From positions 2,427,001 to 2,491,000 of the forward strand of contig NZ_CP062252.1 in NCBI RefSeq assembly GCF_014863605.1: DNA of 64,000 nt. The letters are read 5' to 3'. Below the pieces are notes generated by a model. That model searched no databases. It saw only the letters and a program-made list of their open reading frames with translations, and was not told where the DNA came from. The position numbers and the translations under genes were made by a program. The number at the start of each line of letters is the position of its first letter. Position 1 is the stretch's first letter. The DNA is from Pseudomonas allokribbensis (GTDB lineage Bacteria; Pseudomonadota; Gammaproteobacteria; Pseudomonadales; Pseudomonadaceae). Below, piece by piece: positions 26,755 through 37,066 of this stretch.

Positions 26755-27501
26755 ATGAACACCAGTGATCTGCTCGAACAACTACTGCGAGGCCAGGCCT
26801 CGGCGGGACAACAAAGTGGCGCTTCGGCCGGCGATGGCCTGGGCGGGCTCGGCGGTTTGCTGGGTGGCCTGCTGGGCGGCGGCGGTAACAGCGGCGGCGG
26901 TTCGCCTGCCGGTGGATTGGGCGGCCTGGGCGGGCTGCTCGGTGGATTGCTTGGCGGTGGCGGAGGATTGGGCGGCGGGGCGCTTGGCGGCGGTACGCAG
27001 AGTCGCTCCGGCGGCACCAACTACGCAGCACTGGCCTCGCTGGGCATGATGGCGTTCCAGGCCTATCAGGCCTGGCAGCGCAGTCAGGCGTCCGCGGCGC
27101 CGCAACAAACGCCGCAGACCGCTGACCTGCTAGCCGGTCCGCAAGTCGAGGAACACAGTCACGCGGTGCTGCGCGCCCTGATCGCGGCGGCCAAGGCAGA
27201 CGGCCGGATCGACGATTCGGAAAAACACCTGATCAGCAGCGAAATCGGCCGCCACACCGACGATCCGAACCTGCAGCAATGGCTCGACGCCGAAGTCGCC
27301 AAACCGCTGGATGCCAGCGAAGTCGCGCAAGCCGCCAACAACGATCCGGCGGTGGCCGCCGAAATGTACATCGCCAGCGTGATGCTGGTGGACGACCAGC
27401 AGGACGCCGAGCGCAATTACCTGGATGAACTGGCGGCAGCATTGCAGATCGACCCTCAGTTGCAGGTGCATCTGGAGCAGCAGGCCAAAGGCACAGCCTG
27501 A
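26755..27501 (+). CDS. TerB-like / DUF533 protein with glycine-rich N-terminal half
   Basis: A 248-residue protein. Residues 25-85 are almost pure Gly/Leu/Ser (GGLGGLLGGLLGGGG repeated). Residues 120-245 form an all-helical TerB-like domain (HAVLRALIAAAKADGRIDDSEKHLI, ASVMLVDDQQDAERNYLDELAAAL). The ATG at 26755 follows TGAGGA. Members are common in proteobacteria and of unknown role, although labelled tellurite-resistance-like. The glycine repeats could mediate membrane or self association. Confidence 0.88.
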   Translation: MNTSDLLEQLLRGQASAGQQSGASAGDGLGGLGGLLGGLLGGGGNSGGGSPAGGLGGLGGLLGGLLGGGGGLGGGALGGGTQSRSGGTNYAALASLGMMAFQAYQAWQRSQASAAPQQTPQTADLLAGPQVEEHSHAVLRALIAAAKADGRIDDSEKHLISSEIGRHTDDPNLQQWLDAEVAKPLDASEVAQAANNDPAVAAEMYIASVMLVDDQQDAERNYLDELAAALQIDPQLQVHLEQQAKGTA

Positions 27502-27516
27502 AACACGTCATCACCC

Positions 27517-27552
27517 AAGCCCCGGACGTTTCCATCCGTCCGGGGCTTTTTT
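27517..27552 (+). terminator. Rho-independent terminator
   Basis: AAGCCCCGGACG / CGTCCGGGGCTT with an 8-base loop and six T follows the TerB-like gene. Confidence 0.9.
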
Positions 27553-27623
27553 ACGCCGATTGAATTTTTCTCCGCCAGCGTCGCTCTTCTGCATAACAGG
27601 ACCCGATTGCAGCCGGAGCCGCG

Positions 27624-30143
27624 ATGAACAGGAACCTCGACGACTACAACCGCATGCGCGACTTCTCGGCCACCTCTGAACCGGCGGCGGTCAAGCGGCG
27701 GGGCAAGAAGGCTGATGTCGATCACGCGCTGCAGTTCTGCATCCAGAAGCACGACGCGTCGCACCTGCATTATGACTTTCGCCTGGAACTCGACGGTGCG
27801 CTCAAAAGCTGGGCGGTGCCCAAAGGCCCGTCGCTGGACCCCACGGTCAAGCGGCTGGCGGTGCATGTCGAAGACCATCCGCTGGATTACGCGACCTTCG
27901 AAGGCAATATTCCCGAGGGCCATTACGGCGCCGGGGACGTAATCGTTTGGGATCGCGGCGTGTGGATCCCGCTGGAAGACCCGCAGAAGGCCTACGCCAA
28001 GGGCAAACTCAAGTTCGAGCTGCAAGGCGAGAAGCTTGGCGGGGTGTGGAATCTGGTGCGCACCCACATGCCGGGCAAGCAGGAGCAATGGTTTCTGATC
28101 AAGCATCAGGACAGCGCCGCCCGGCCGCAAAGCGATTACGACGTGCTGGTCGCCGAGCCGGACAGCGTGCTCAGCGAGCGTACCTTGGTCGACAAACCCA
28201 GGCTCGACGCCAGACAAGTCAAACCGCTCAAAAAGCCTGCGCGCAAGCCGGCCTCGGGAAAACTTGTTGGCGCACACAAGGCCCGGATTCCCGCGCAGTT
28301 GAAACCGCAACTGGCCACGTTGGTGGACAGTGCGCCGGCGGGAGACTGGAGTTACGAAATCAAGTTCGACGGCTACCGGATCATGGCGCGCATCGATCAT
28401 GACGACGTGCAGTTGTTCACCCGTAACGCTCATGACTGGACGCACAAACTGCCGGAGCAGGCCCGGGCACTCGCCGCGCTGGGGCTGGAATCGGCCTGGC
28501 TTGACGGTGAAATGGTCGTCGCCGACGAGGCCGGTGTTCCGGATTTTCAGGCGCTGCAGAATGCGTTCGAAGCCAACCGCAGCGCGAACATCATTTATTA
28601 CCTGTTCGACCTGCCTTACCTCAACGGCGTCGATCTTCGCGAAGTACCGGTCGAAGAGCGGCGCGCGGCGCTGGCTACGGTGTTGAAGGCGCACAAGGAT
28701 CCGCTGTTGCGCTTCTCCGAAGCGTTCGACGAAACCCCGGAGGCGTTGCTCAACAGCGCCTGCCAGATGCAGATGGAAGGCCTGATCGGCAAGCGCCTCG
28801 GCTCGCCCTACGTGTCACGGCGCAGCAGTGACTGGATCAAGCTCAAGTGCAAGCATCGTCAGGAATTCGTGATTGTCGGCTACACCGATCCGAAGGGTTC
28901 GCGCAGTGCGTTTGGTGCGTTGTTGCTGGGTCTGCACGATCGCGACAGCGGTGAATTGCGTTATGCCGGCAAGGTCGGCACCGGTTTCAATGAGGCCACG
29001 TTGAAAAGCCTGCGTGCGCAGTTGAAGCCCTTACGGGCGAAGAAACCGGCCGTGGTCAACCCGCCGAGTGGCTTCGAGGCCCAAGGCGTGCACTGGCTGA
29101 AACCGAGCCTGTTGGCGGAAGTCGCGTTTGCCGAGATGACTCGGGACGGTTCGGTGCGCCATGCGGTGTTTCATGGCGTGCGTGAGGACAAACCGGCCCG
29201 GGACATCACTCAAGAGAGGGCCAAAACGGTGAAACAGTCTGAATCAGGACCCGGCCTGGCCAGCGGCAAGGTGCGCATCACTCACTCCGACCGGGTGATC
29301 GACGCCAGCAGCGGCACCACCAAGATGCAACTCGCCGAGTATTACGCCAGCGTCGCCGAGTGGATCCTGCCGCAACTCAAGGATCGCCCGGTGGCACTGG
29401 TGCGGGCGCCGGATGGCATTGCCGGCGAACTGTTCTTCCAGAAAAACGCCGAACACCTTGCGATCCCGGGCATCCGCACGCTGGACAAGGACGTCACCGG
29501 GCAACCGGTCATGTTGATCAACAATGCCGAAGCGCTGGTCGGCGCGGTGCAGATGAGTACCGTCGAACTGCACACCTGGAACGCCACCACGGTGGACCTG
29601 GAGAAGCCCGACCGCTTTGTTCTCGACCTCGACCCGGACCCCGCGCTGCCCTGGAAAAGCATGGTCGAAGCCACCGCCCTGACCCTGACCGTGCTGGATG
29701 AACTGGGTTTGCGGGCATTCCTCAAGACCAGCGGCGGCAAAGGCATTCATCTGGTGGTGCCGTTGATCCGCAAGCACGGCTGGGACGAGGTCAAGGATTT
29801 CAGCCATGCCATCGTCAGCCACATGGCCAAGCTGTTGCCGGAACGGTTTTCAGCAGTGTCCGGGCCGAAGAACCGGGTGGGGCGGATCTTTATCGATTAC
29901 CTGCGCAACGGTCTCGGTGCCACCACCATTTGCGCCTACGCGGCGCGCACCCGCGAAGGGTTGCCGGTGTCGGTGCCGCTGTTTATCGATGAAGTGAAGG
30001 AGATCAAAGGCGCCAATCAATGGAACGTGCATAACGTCCACGAACGACTGGCGGAGGTCGGCGATGAGCCCTGGGCGGACATGAAGAAAACCCGCCAGAG
30101 CATCACGGCCGAGATGCGCAAGCGGGTCGGCATGAAAAAATGA
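27624..30143 (+). CDS. ligD: Multifunctional ATP-dependent DNA ligase LigD
   Basis: An 839-residue NHEJ enzyme in the Pseudomonas order. The 3'-phosphoesterase domain is at about 20-180 (HDASHLHYDFRLELDG, VEDHPLDYATFEGNIPEGHYGAG). The ligase core is at about 230-520, with the adenylated Lys247 in EIKFDGYR and later IKLKCKHRQEFVIVGY. The polymerase/primase domain is at about 560-830, with the metal-binding DLDPDP. LigD processes, fills and seals double-strand breaks with Ku. No ku gene is in this window. Confidence 0.95.
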   Translation: MNRNLDDYNRMRDFSATSEPAAVKRRGKKADVDHALQFCIQKHDASHLHYDFRLELDGALKSWAVPKGPSLDPTVKRLAVHVEDHPLDYATFEGNIPEGHYGAGDVIVWDRGVWIPLEDPQKAYAKGKLKFELQGEKLGGVWNLVRTHMPGKQEQWFLIKHQDSAARPQSDYDVLVAEPDSVLSERTLVDKPRLDARQVKPLKKPARKPASGKLVGAHKARIPAQLKPQLATLVDSAPAGDWSYEIKFDGYRIMARIDHDDVQLFTRNAHDWTHKLPEQARALAALGLESAWLDGEMVVADEAGVPDFQALQNAFEANRSANIIYYLFDLPYLNGVDLREVPVEERRAALATVLKAHKDPLLRFSEAFDETPEALLNSACQMQMEGLIGKRLGSPYVSRRSSDWIKLKCKHRQEFVIVGYTDPKGSRSAFGALLLGLHDRDSGELRYAGKVGTGFNEATLKSLRAQLKPLRAKKPAVVNPPSGFEAQGVHWLKPSLLAEVAFAEMTRDGSVRHAVFHGVREDKPARDITQERAKTVKQSESGPGLASGKVRITHSDRVIDASSGTTKMQLAEYYASVAEWILPQLKDRPVALVRAPDGIAGELFFQKNAEHLAIPGIRTLDKDVTGQPVMLINNAEALVGAVQMSTVELHTWNATTVDLEKPDRFVLDLDPDPALPWKSMVEATALTLTVLDELGLRAFLKTSGGKGIHLVVPLIRKHGWDEVKDFSHAIVSHMAKLLPERFSAVSGPKNRVGRIFIDYLRNGLGATTICAYAARTREGLPVSVPLFIDEVKEIKGANQWNVHNVHERLAEVGDEPWADMKKTRQSITAEMRKRVGMKK

Positions 30144-30545
30144 TCAGGTGTCGCGCAGCAAGTCGTGGGCGTTGAGCAATTGGTAGGCGACTTCCGGATG
30201 TTTTTTCAGGCCACGGCGGATGGCGGCCGGAATGGATTGTTTTGTCTTGCGGCAGAGGCCCGGCAGTTCGTCGATCCTGATATCGATCCCGAGCATGGTT
30301 TTGACCACGTTGTCACCGGGGGCGATTTCCACGCGAATGCCTAACTGCTCGAACATCCGGCCTTGCAGGCGTTCGAGATCGGCCAGGCTTTGCAGGTTTT
30401 CCAGACGATCCAGCAGGCGTTTTTCCTCCTGCCGGGTCAGCAACAGGATGCGTATATCTGCACCAGGATTTTCCAGCAGCGGATCGCGCCCGCAGTCGCA
30501 GACACCGGGAGGGCAGGGGGAGCGGATCGGGGCGGAAATCGTCAT
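30144..30545 (-). CDS. Unknown cytoplasmic protein next to ligD
   Basis: A 133-residue protein has a Cys-rich start (CPPGVCDCGRDPLL), then a helical section (RQEEKRLLDRLENLQSLADLERLQGRMFEQLGI) and an alpha/beta C-terminal part. The N-terminal C-x4-C-x-C group could bind a metal. No family with a known function is recognised. The stop abuts the ligD stop. The start ATISAPIRS-type ATG at 30545 is preferred to one 4 codons upstream. Confidence 0.7.
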   Translation of the reverse strand: MTISAPIRSPCPPGVCDCGRDPLLENPGADIRILLLTRQEEKRLLDRLENLQSLADLERLQGRMFEQLGIRVEIAPGDNVVKTMLGIDIRIDELPGLCRKTKQSIPAAIRRGLKKHPEVAYQLLNAHDLLRDT

Positions 30546-30641
30546 GGCCTCCATCATAGAGGCCGTTCGACGGTTTTGCCCATGGTCGCCCGGCTGCCGT
30601 CCATCGGCAGAGTGCAGAGCTGGCGACGTCGAGCGTACGGC

Positions 30642-30956
30642 TTACTGCGACAAGCCTTCGTAATGAACCAGGATGGCGTTGGCCAGCTCTTCATCGCTGG
30701 CATTCAGGCCGGGGTTGTCCTGGCGAACCTGTTGCAGCACCGACTCCAGATACACGCCACGGATGGCACCGCCGCTGGCGACGAAGGCGGACAGGTCGTC
30801 ACGGGCCGGAATCACCATTTTGTGATCCTTGAAGGTGGAGTACAGCGACGCTGAAACACCCGCCGATGTGGCGACATCTCCCGCATCCACACGGGCGAAG
30901 GCCGATCCAAAGGGCAGGCACAGCACAAGAGACGAAACGAGTAATAAACGACGCAT
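30642..30956 (-). CDS. DUF2388 exported protein
   Basis: A 104-residue protein has a signal peptide (residues 1-22, ending AFA). The Pseudomonas-specific DUF2388 core is ATSAGVSASLYSTFKDHKMVIPARDDLSAFVASGGAIRGVYLESVLQQVR, then DEELANAILVHY. GGAGGA lies 7 bases before the ATG. Periplasmic, function unknown; paralogues are often found in tandem, but this one is single. Confidence 0.88.
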   Translation of the reverse strand: MRRLLLVSSLVLCLPFGSAFARVDAGDVATSAGVSASLYSTFKDHKMVIPARDDLSAFVASGGAIRGVYLESVLQQVRQDNPGLNASDEELANAILVHYEGLSQ

Positions 30957-31203
30957 GACGGTGTTCCTCCAGCAGCGTAAAGCGAAAAGGAAGTTCCACA
31001 TAATGTGAGAGGTGCCGCGTGGCTCGGGAGTTCCATGGGCCGGAACAAGTTGTCGGGGCTGCAAACCGAGAACTGCCGCACAGTGTTCTTTTTTACCGGA
31101 TGTGACGACACACGTTGAGACGCTCTAACCCGGCGGGTTCGCGGAAATAGGCTTAACTGAAGCTTTGAAAGCGCTGTGCGGCGCGACCAGGGAGAAAATT
31201 ACC

Positions 31204-32817
31204 GTGTCGATCAAACTGCGTTTGGTGTTGCTGATTGCGACCAGTCTGCTGACGGCGCTGATCGTGAGCCTGGTCAGTTACGTCGGCAACCAGCGGATGG
31301 CTTCGGCGGTCAGTGACAACGCGGTCAGCATGAGCGCGCTGCGCAACCACATGGAAGCCGACATGATGCACGACGCCCTGCGCGCCGATGTCTATTCGGC
31401 GATGCTCGTGGGGCTGGGCAAAAGCACCAGCACGGCGGACGAGGTGCGCAGTTCCGTCGAAGAACATGCCGCGCATTTTCGCGAGGTACTGGGCGAGAAC
31501 CTGAAACTGCCGCTCGACGCCTCGATCCGGGCCGCGCTGGAGCAGATCCGGCCAAGTCTCGACACTTACATCAACGCCGGCGAGCGGATTGTCGGGCTGG
31601 CGCTGGACAATCCGGACACGGCGCAACACGAACTCGGCACGTTCAGCGCCGCGTTCAGCCAGCTCGAAGAGCAGATGGCGTCCCTGAGCGAGCTGATCGA
31701 AACCAATACCCGGCAGACCAGCCAGGGCACCGAAGCGGCGATCCGCAACGCCAATATCGCCCTTGGTGTCGTATTGATTGCCAGCCTGTTGCTGCTGTTG
31801 GTGCAGGGGCGCTGGGTGATCCTGAGCATCACCGGGCCATTGAAAGCCGCCAGCCGCATTGCTGAAAGCATTGCCCATGGCAACCTCAGCGAGCCGATCG
31901 CCGAGCCTTCGGGCAAGGACGAGGCCAGCGTGCTGATCCGCACGCTGGCGACCATGCAGCGGGATCTGCGCGACATGATCGACGTGGTACGCCGCAATGC
32001 CCACGGCGTCAGCGGCATGAGCGAGCAACTGAGCCACGGCTGCCATCAGGTGGCCGACAGCAGCCAGCAGCAAAGTACCGCCGCCGGCACCATGGCCGCC
32101 GCCGCCAGCCAGATGACCGCCAGCATCGAGGAGATCACCCGCCACGCCGAACGGGCGCTGAACATGGCCAGTCAGGCCGAGTCACTGGCGAAAAACGGCG
32201 GTCAGGTGATCCATCAGGTGGTCAGCGACATGGACGACATCGCTCGTTCCGCCCAGCAATCGGCGCAGGTGATCCGCACGCTGGATCAGGAGTCCGAAGG
32301 CATCTTCAACATCATTCAGGTGATCAAGAGCATCGCCGACCAGACCAACCTGCTGGCGCTCAACGCGGCTATCGAAGCAGCCAGGGCGGGTGAACAGGGC
32401 AGGGGGTTTGCAGTGGTCGCCGATGAAGTGCGCAGCCTGGCCGCCCGCACCAGCGCTTCAACCCAGGAAATCGCCGCGATGGTCGCGCGCATCCAGAACA
32501 GCACTCGGGAGGCGGTCAGCAGCATGGAGGCAGGTGTGGCTCAGGTCGACAAGGGCATGGCGGTCACCGCCGACGTCGAACGCGCCATCCGAGAAATCCT
32601 CGAGGCTACGTTGAACACCACACAACTGGTCAACGACATCACCCGCACCATCGGCGAACAGAGTCAGGCCAGCAACGAGATTGCCCATCAGGTGGAGATG
32701 ATCGCGGGCATGTCGGAGGGCAACAGCAAGGTGATCGGCGAGACGGCCAATACGACGGATGAGTTGTCGAGCCTGGCGGGGAGGCTGGCGCAGTCGGTGG
32801 ATCGGTTTCGGTTGTGA
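31204..32817 (+). CDS. Methyl-accepting chemotaxis protein
   Basis: A 537-residue receptor has TM1 at about 6-28, a four-helix-bundle periplasmic domain of some 150 residues, TM2 at about 185-207, a HAMP domain ([22 protein letters not shown]) and a cytoplasmic signalling tip with the conserved hairpin [37 protein letters not shown]. It signals through CheW/CheA to the flagellar motor. The GTG at 31204 follows GGGAGA; a TTG at 31165 also keeps the frame. Ligand unknown. Confidence 0.93.
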   Translation: MSIKLRLVLLIATSLLTALIVSLVSYVGNQRMASAVSDNAVSMSALRNHMEADMMHDALRADVYSAMLVGLGKSTSTADEVRSSVEEHAAHFREVLGENLKLPLDASIRAALEQIRPSLDTYINAGERIVGLALDNPDTAQHELGTFSAAFSQLEEQMASLSELIETNTRQTSQGTEAAIRNANIALGVVLIASLLLLLVQGRWVILSITGPLKAASRIAESIAHGNLSEPIAEPSGKDEASVLIRTLATMQRDLRDMIDVVRRNAHGVSGMSEQLSHGCHQVADSSQQQSTAAGTMAAAASQMTASIEEITRHAERALNMASQAESLAKNGGQVIHQVVSDMDDIARSAQQSAQVIRTLDQESEGIFNIIQVIKSIADQTNLLALNAAIEAARAGEQGRGFAVVADEVRSLAARTSASTQEIAAMVARIQNSTREAVSSMEAGVAQVDKGMAVTADVERAIREILEATLNTTQLVNDITRTIGEQSQASNEIAHQVEMIAGMSEGNSKVIGETANTTDELSSLAGRLAQSVDRFRL

Positions 32818-33307
32818 AGGTTTTGGAGAACTCAGTCGAGCGGTGCCGGGAACCCTATTTGTAACAAGGGAGCGTCAGGATTCTGGGTTGGAAGGGGCGG
32901 TCAAACGGCTGAAAGGCTCAAGCCAGAGCCGCTGATGGGGGTCATGTTCGGCCGCTGGCAGCCGATAAGTCCTTGAACGGATAAAGACTATCGAGTCGGG
33001 AACAGACGCGCGGGTTTGTCCTGACGTGATATTCTTCGCCCCACTTGGTTTGACCTAATTCAGTCTGGCGCGCTTTTCGGCGGGCCGACCGAACCCCTGT
33101 CGCTCAAGTAGCTGAAGCCAATAATGATAAGAAGTCAGTTCAGAAGGGACATATAACTGAGGTCGACGCAGCCTGTCGGCCTTGTGTGCCCACCCGTCAA
33201 AATTGAAGTGTGCCGGAACCCGCGACGCTGGCCTGAGTGTCGCGAACAAGGGGAACTCATACGTACAACAGCGGCGGGCGGAAGGCGTTTTATCATAGGT
33301 GCAACAG
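32818..33307. other. 480-base intergenic region upstream of mqo
   Basis: No confident gene or RNA. A 65-codon minus-strand frame at 33055-33249 (TTG start, ending RPAEKRARLN) contains a protein-like stretch (SELTSYHYWLQLLERQGF) but has no good ribosome site and is not called. The mqo promoter must lie in the right part. Confidence 0.4.
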
Positions 33308-34954
33308 ATGTTTAAAAAAGTGAACACAGCCTTGCTGGGGCTGGCTTTGGCGATGGGGATGTCGTCTGCCAATGCCGAAGAAGCAAAGAAAGTTGACGTT
33401 CTGCTGATCGGCGGCGGCATCATGAGCACCACCCTGGGTGTGTGGATCAATGAGCTGGAACCGACCTGGTCGATGGAAATGGTCGAGCGCCTCGACGGCG
33501 TCGCCCTGGAGAGCTCCAACGGCTGGAACAACGCCGGTACTGGTCACTCCGCACTGGCCGAACTGAACTACACCCCGGAAGACGAGAACGGCAAAGTGTC
33601 GATCCCGAAAGCCGTCGAGATCAACGAAGCGTTCCAGGTCTCGCGTCAATTCTGGGCCTGGCAGGTTCAGCAGGGCGTCCTGAAGGACCCTCGCTCGTTC
33701 ATCAACACCACTCCGCACATGAGCTTCGTGTGGGGCGATGACAACATCAAGTTCCTGAAAAAGCGCTACGAAGCCCTGCAGGCGAGCCCGCTGTTCGCCG
33801 GCATGCAGTACTCCGAAGACCCGGCTGTGATCAAGAAGTGGGTTCCGCTGATGATGGAAGGGCGTGACCCGAACCAGAAAATCGCGGCCACCTGGAGCCC
33901 GCTGGGTACCGACATGAACTTCGGCGAAATCACCCGCCAGTTCGCCGGTTACCTGCAGACCAAGCCTAACTTCAGCATGAAGCTGTCGAGCGAAGTACAG
34001 GACATCACCAAGAACGCCGATGGCACCTGGCGCGTCAGCTACAAGAACCTGAAAGACGGCACCAAGACTGAAACCGACGCCAAGTTCGTGTTCATCGGCG
34101 CCGGCGGCGGTGCTCTGCACCTGCTGCAGAAGTCCGGTATCGAAGAAGCCAAGGAATACGCTGGCTTCCCGGTAGGCGGCTCGTTCCTGGTGACCGATAA
34201 CCCGGCCATCGCCGAGCAGCACCTGGCCAAGGCCTACGGTAAGGCTTCGGTTGGCGCGCCTCCGATGTCCGTTCCGCACCTGGACACCCGTGTCCTGGAC
34301 GGCAAGCGCGTCATTCTGTTTGGCCCGTTCGCAACCTTCAGCACCAAGTTCCTGAAGGAAGGTTCGTACCTGGACCTGCTGACCAGCACCACCACCCACA
34401 ACATCTGGCCTATGACCAAGGTCGGCATCAAGGAATACCCGCTGGTCGAGTACCTGGCCGGTCAACTGATGCTGTCGGATGAAGACCGTCTGAACGCGCT
34501 GAAGGAATACTTCCCGAACGCCAAAGCCGAAGACTGGCGCCTGTGGCAAGCCGGCCAACGCGTGCAAATCATCAAGCGTGATGAAGCCGCTGGCGGCGTG
34601 CTGAAACTGGGCACCGAAATCGTTGCTTCGAAAGACGGCTCCATCGCCGGTCTGCTGGGCGCATCGCCAGGCGCATCGACCGCTGCACCGATCATGCTGA
34701 GCGTGCTGCAGAAAGTCTTCAAAGACAAAGTCGCTACCCCTGAGTGGCAAGCCAAGCTGCACCAGATCGTTCCAAGCTACGGCACCCAGCTGAACAACGA
34801 TCCAGCCAAAGTGGCTGAAGAGTGGGCTTACACCGCCAAGATCCTGCAACTGCCAACCCCACCGGTGATTGGCCAGGCTGCAGCTCCGGCGGCAGAAGCG
34901 GCTGACAAGGCTAAAGCTCCAAAAGAAAACGCTGCACGTGACATGGCTCTGTAA
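33308..34954 (+). CDS. mqo: Malate:quinone oxidoreductase with N-terminal signal peptide
   Basis: A 548-residue FAD enzyme that oxidises malate to oxaloacetate and reduces the quinone pool. It has the FAD motif [39 protein letters not shown] and [12 protein letters not shown]. Residues 1-26 ([21 protein letters not shown]) form a typical Sec signal peptide, which most Mqo enzymes lack. An Ala/Lys-rich tail extends the C-terminus (about residues 515-548). Ribosome site AGGTG precedes the ATG. A strong terminator follows. Confidence 0.93.
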   Translation: MFKKVNTALLGLALAMGMSSANAEEAKKVDVLLIGGGIMSTTLGVWINELEPTWSMEMVERLDGVALESSNGWNNAGTGHSALAELNYTPEDENGKVSIPKAVEINEAFQVSRQFWAWQVQQGVLKDPRSFINTTPHMSFVWGDDNIKFLKKRYEALQASPLFAGMQYSEDPAVIKKWVPLMMEGRDPNQKIAATWSPLGTDMNFGEITRQFAGYLQTKPNFSMKLSSEVQDITKNADGTWRVSYKNLKDGTKTETDAKFVFIGAGGGALHLLQKSGIEEAKEYAGFPVGGSFLVTDNPAIAEQHLAKAYGKASVGAPPMSVPHLDTRVLDGKRVILFGPFATFSTKFLKEGSYLDLLTSTTTHNIWPMTKVGIKEYPLVEYLAGQLMLSDEDRLNALKEYFPNAKAEDWRLWQAGQRVQIIKRDEAAGGVLKLGTEIVASKDGSIAGLLGASPGASTAAPIMLSVLQKVFKDKVATPEWQAKLHQIVPSYGTQLNNDPAKVAEEWAYTAKILQLPTPPVIGQAAAPAAEAADKAKAPKENAARDMAL

Positions 34955-34972
34955 TTCAGACGCCTGACACAC

Positions 34973-35010
34973 AAAGCCCACTGAACCGGCGACGGTCAGT
35001 GGGCTTTTTT
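34973..35010 (+). terminator. Rho-independent terminator after mqo
   Basis: AAAGCCCACTGA / TCAGTGGGCTTTTTT; flanking ACAC/GTGT bases extend the stem. The same stem core recurs at 43332. Confidence 0.9.
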
Positions 35011-35021
35011 GTGTCCGGGTT

Positions 35022-35450
35022 TCAGGCTTTGGCAGCGGCCAGATAGGCCCCCAACCGCCGCCCCATTTCCTCACCGAGCGCCTGCAACCCACTTAACGGC
35101 CGCACCATCACCTCGAACTCGACAATCTTCCCCTGTTCATCGAAGCGGATCATGTCGATGCCCTTGAGCTCTTTCGAGCCTACCTTGGCACTGAATTCCA
35201 GCACCACATTCAAACCATCAGCCGTCGCCAGTTCACGGTGGTATTTGAAGTCTTCAAACACTTCGAACACGGTGTTGAGGATCATCGCGACCACCGGCGC
35301 GCCGGGGTAGGGTGTGTGGGCCATCGGCGAACGGAATACGGCTTTGGGGTCGAGCAGGTCGGGCAGGGCTTTCAAGTTGCCGGTACGGATCATCTCGTGC
35401 CAGCGGTTCAGGGATTCGGCGGCGTTGGGGTGCAGGTTCAGCTCGGACAT
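35022..35450 (-). CDS. SnoaL-like / NTF2-fold protein
   Basis: A 142-residue protein, with AAESLNRWHEMIRTGNLKALPDLLDPKAVFRSPMAHTPYPG, then VVLEFSAKVGSKELKGIDMIRFDEQGKIVEFEVMVRPLSGLQALGEEMG, is the common nuclear-transport-factor-2 (SnoaL) fold. Members include isomerases and hydrolases as well as non-catalytic proteins. GGAGTG lies before the ATG at 35450. Substrate unknown. Confidence 0.87.
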   Translation of the reverse strand: MSELNLHPNAAESLNRWHEMIRTGNLKALPDLLDPKAVFRSPMAHTPYPGAPVVAMILNTVFEVFEDFKYHRELATADGLNVVLEFSAKVGSKELKGIDMIRFDEQGKIVEFEVMVRPLSGLQALGEEMGRRLGAYLAAAKA

Positions 35451-35710
35451 GGTTTCACTCCTGTATTTTTGTTGTTCTTTGCGCGACGCCCATGACTCTA
35501 GATTAAAGCGGCGTAATGGAAACCTTCTGTACCGAGCTGAATGACGACACATGAGTGGGCCAAATCCATCTGATCCGCTTTTTCCTGTTGAATCTGCATC
35601 TGTAACCATCTCAGCCATAGGCCCAAAATACCCTTGCCGTTCGGCCACACGCGACGAGCTTCATTCCGAAGCGCCCGGTGCGCCGGACATTCAGTATTCA
35701 GGAGGCCTTC

Positions 35711-35794
35711 ATGGCTAAGATGGCGTTTTTCCTCGGCGGCTTTCTCGTGTTGACCATCATGATCGGCGTTCTGGCCACGATTTCTCCGGTCTGA
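35711..35794 (+). CDS. 27-residue membrane peptide
   Basis: The ORF starts with ATG 6 bases after a perfect AGGAGG. It codes MAKMAFFLGG, then FLVLTIMIGVLATISPV, a single membrane helix with a short positive N-terminus. The stop lies 3 bases from the convergent lipoprotein gene. The strong ribosome site and hydrophobic composition support a real small protein, too short for default gene finders. Function unknown. Confidence 0.65.
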   Translation: MAKMAFFLGGFLVLTIMIGVLATISPV

Positions 35795-35797
35795 CGA

Positions 35798-36406
35798 TCA
35801 GCAGTTGAGTACCGGCATGTAACGCTCTTCATGCTTTTTGAAATGGATCGGCGCTGTCGGGATTTTCTCTCCGTTCAGGAAGAGCTCCGGCAGCGTCAGG
35901 ATGAAATCGTCCATTTCGCCGCTGCCCAGCGGTGTTCCGGGGGAATATAGATCCAGCCCTGTTTCACGCGGGTCGAAACCGGTTTTCAAGCGTTCGATGC
36001 TGACCTGGTACGACTTGCCATTGGCCAGTTGCACGGTGGCCATCGGCGAAGCCGCGCTGATCCACAGGGCCGGTTCGGGCGTGCTGTAGGCGGTTTTCCA
36101 CTGTTCCGGTGTATTCAGGTTTCGCATGTACGGGGGCGTATAAAGATACGCGTACAGGCGCACTTCGGTATCGGTGCTGTGATGATAATCAGGTCTGGTC
36201 GGCGTCCCCGGCAGCGCTGCATAGACCAACAGATGCACCCAATCGAGCTCTTCTGACGTGGTCGTGTAGCTCATTGCCTGGTGAGGGCCGGGGCACGTTC
36301 TGATCAGCAACGCGTTCTGACCGACAGTCGATTGCGGATTCAGGTAAGGGCCCGAGCTACAGGCCGAGAGCAAGGGTAGAAGCAGATAGCAGGCTAGACG
36401 TTTCAA
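35798..36406 (-). CDS. Lipoprotein of unknown function
   Basis: A 202-residue protein starts at a TTG (36406) 8 bases after GGAG. This start places a lipoprotein signal at the N-terminus (KRLACYLLLPLLSAC, lipobox LSAC at residues 13-16), whereas the longer frame would bury it. The mature part has no known motif (HLLVYAALPGTPTRPDYHH, ERLKTGFDPRETGLDLYSPG). Probably attached to the inner or outer membrane. Divergent from the NUDIX gene. Confidence 0.75.
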   Translation of the reverse strand: MKRLACYLLLPLLSACSSGPYLNPQSTVGQNALLIRTCPGPHQAMSYTTTSEELDWVHLLVYAALPGTPTRPDYHHSTDTEVRLYAYLYTPPYMRNLNTPEQWKTAYSTPEPALWISAASPMATVQLANGKSYQVSIERLKTGFDPRETGLDLYSPGTPLGSGEMDDFILTLPELFLNGEKIPTAPIHFKKHEERYMPVLNC

Positions 36407-36525
36407 ATAATCGACTCCGTGATTGGCTGTATTCCCTTTCAAACCACCGCAGATTACCTGAAGCAGCGCCTCTGTTGCGTGTGATCTAATGCCGGGCTTT
36501 TCATCCAGCAAACGGACTTCACCCC

Positions 36526-36972
36526 ATGGCCGAACCGCGTATCCGCGCACTTGCACTGTGTGTCTTTCAGCAAAATGGCAAAATTCTGGTTAACCGCTTC
36601 CACGACCCGGTCGCAGACCAAACCTTCTACCGTCCCATCGGCGGTGGCATCGAATTTGGCGAAACCAGTCGCGAGGCCATCGTGCGCGAAGTGCAGGAAG
36701 AGTTGGGCCTTTCAATGAAAGACCTGCGCCTGCTCGGCACACTTGAAAGCCTCTTCGTCTACAACGGCAAACCGGGACATGAGATGGTTCAGGTGTATGA
36801 CGCCCGTTTCGAAGACGCGCAGGTCTACGAGCAATTGCAGATCGTCGGTCACGAAAGCGACGGCGCCCCGTTCACCGCCAGTTGGCAGGACAACTCAAGT
36901 TTCACTGAGCAATCACCGCTGGTGCCCGTCGGTTTGCAGGCGTTGCTCAAGAACGCCGCCATTCTCGACTGA
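36526..36972 (+). CDS. NUDIX hydrolase
   Basis: A 148-residue protein has a full Nudix box G-x5-E-x7-REUxEExGU (GGGIEFGETSREAIVREVQEELGL, about residues 39-62), the Mg-binding helix. It hydrolyses a nucleoside diphosphate linked to another group; the exact substrate cannot be read from the sequence. Confidence 0.92.
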   Translation: MAEPRIRALALCVFQQNGKILVNRFHDPVADQTFYRPIGGGIEFGETSREAIVREVQEELGLSMKDLRLLGTLESLFVYNGKPGHEMVQVYDARFEDAQVYEQLQIVGHESDGAPFTASWQDNSSFTEQSPLVPVGLQALLKNAAILD

Positions 36973-37066
36973 GCACGCAGTCACACGAGCACCCAGACAA
37001 AACCGCATTCGGTATTAGACTCCACCCACGATCTGATACCGGAAACCGTGACATGCCGGACTCCCC

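Noticed and set aside
33055..33249. A 65-codon minus-strand frame with a protein-like end upstream of mqo
   Set aside because: Only a TTG start, no ribosome site, and the frame continues antisense into mqo; coding support too weak to call.
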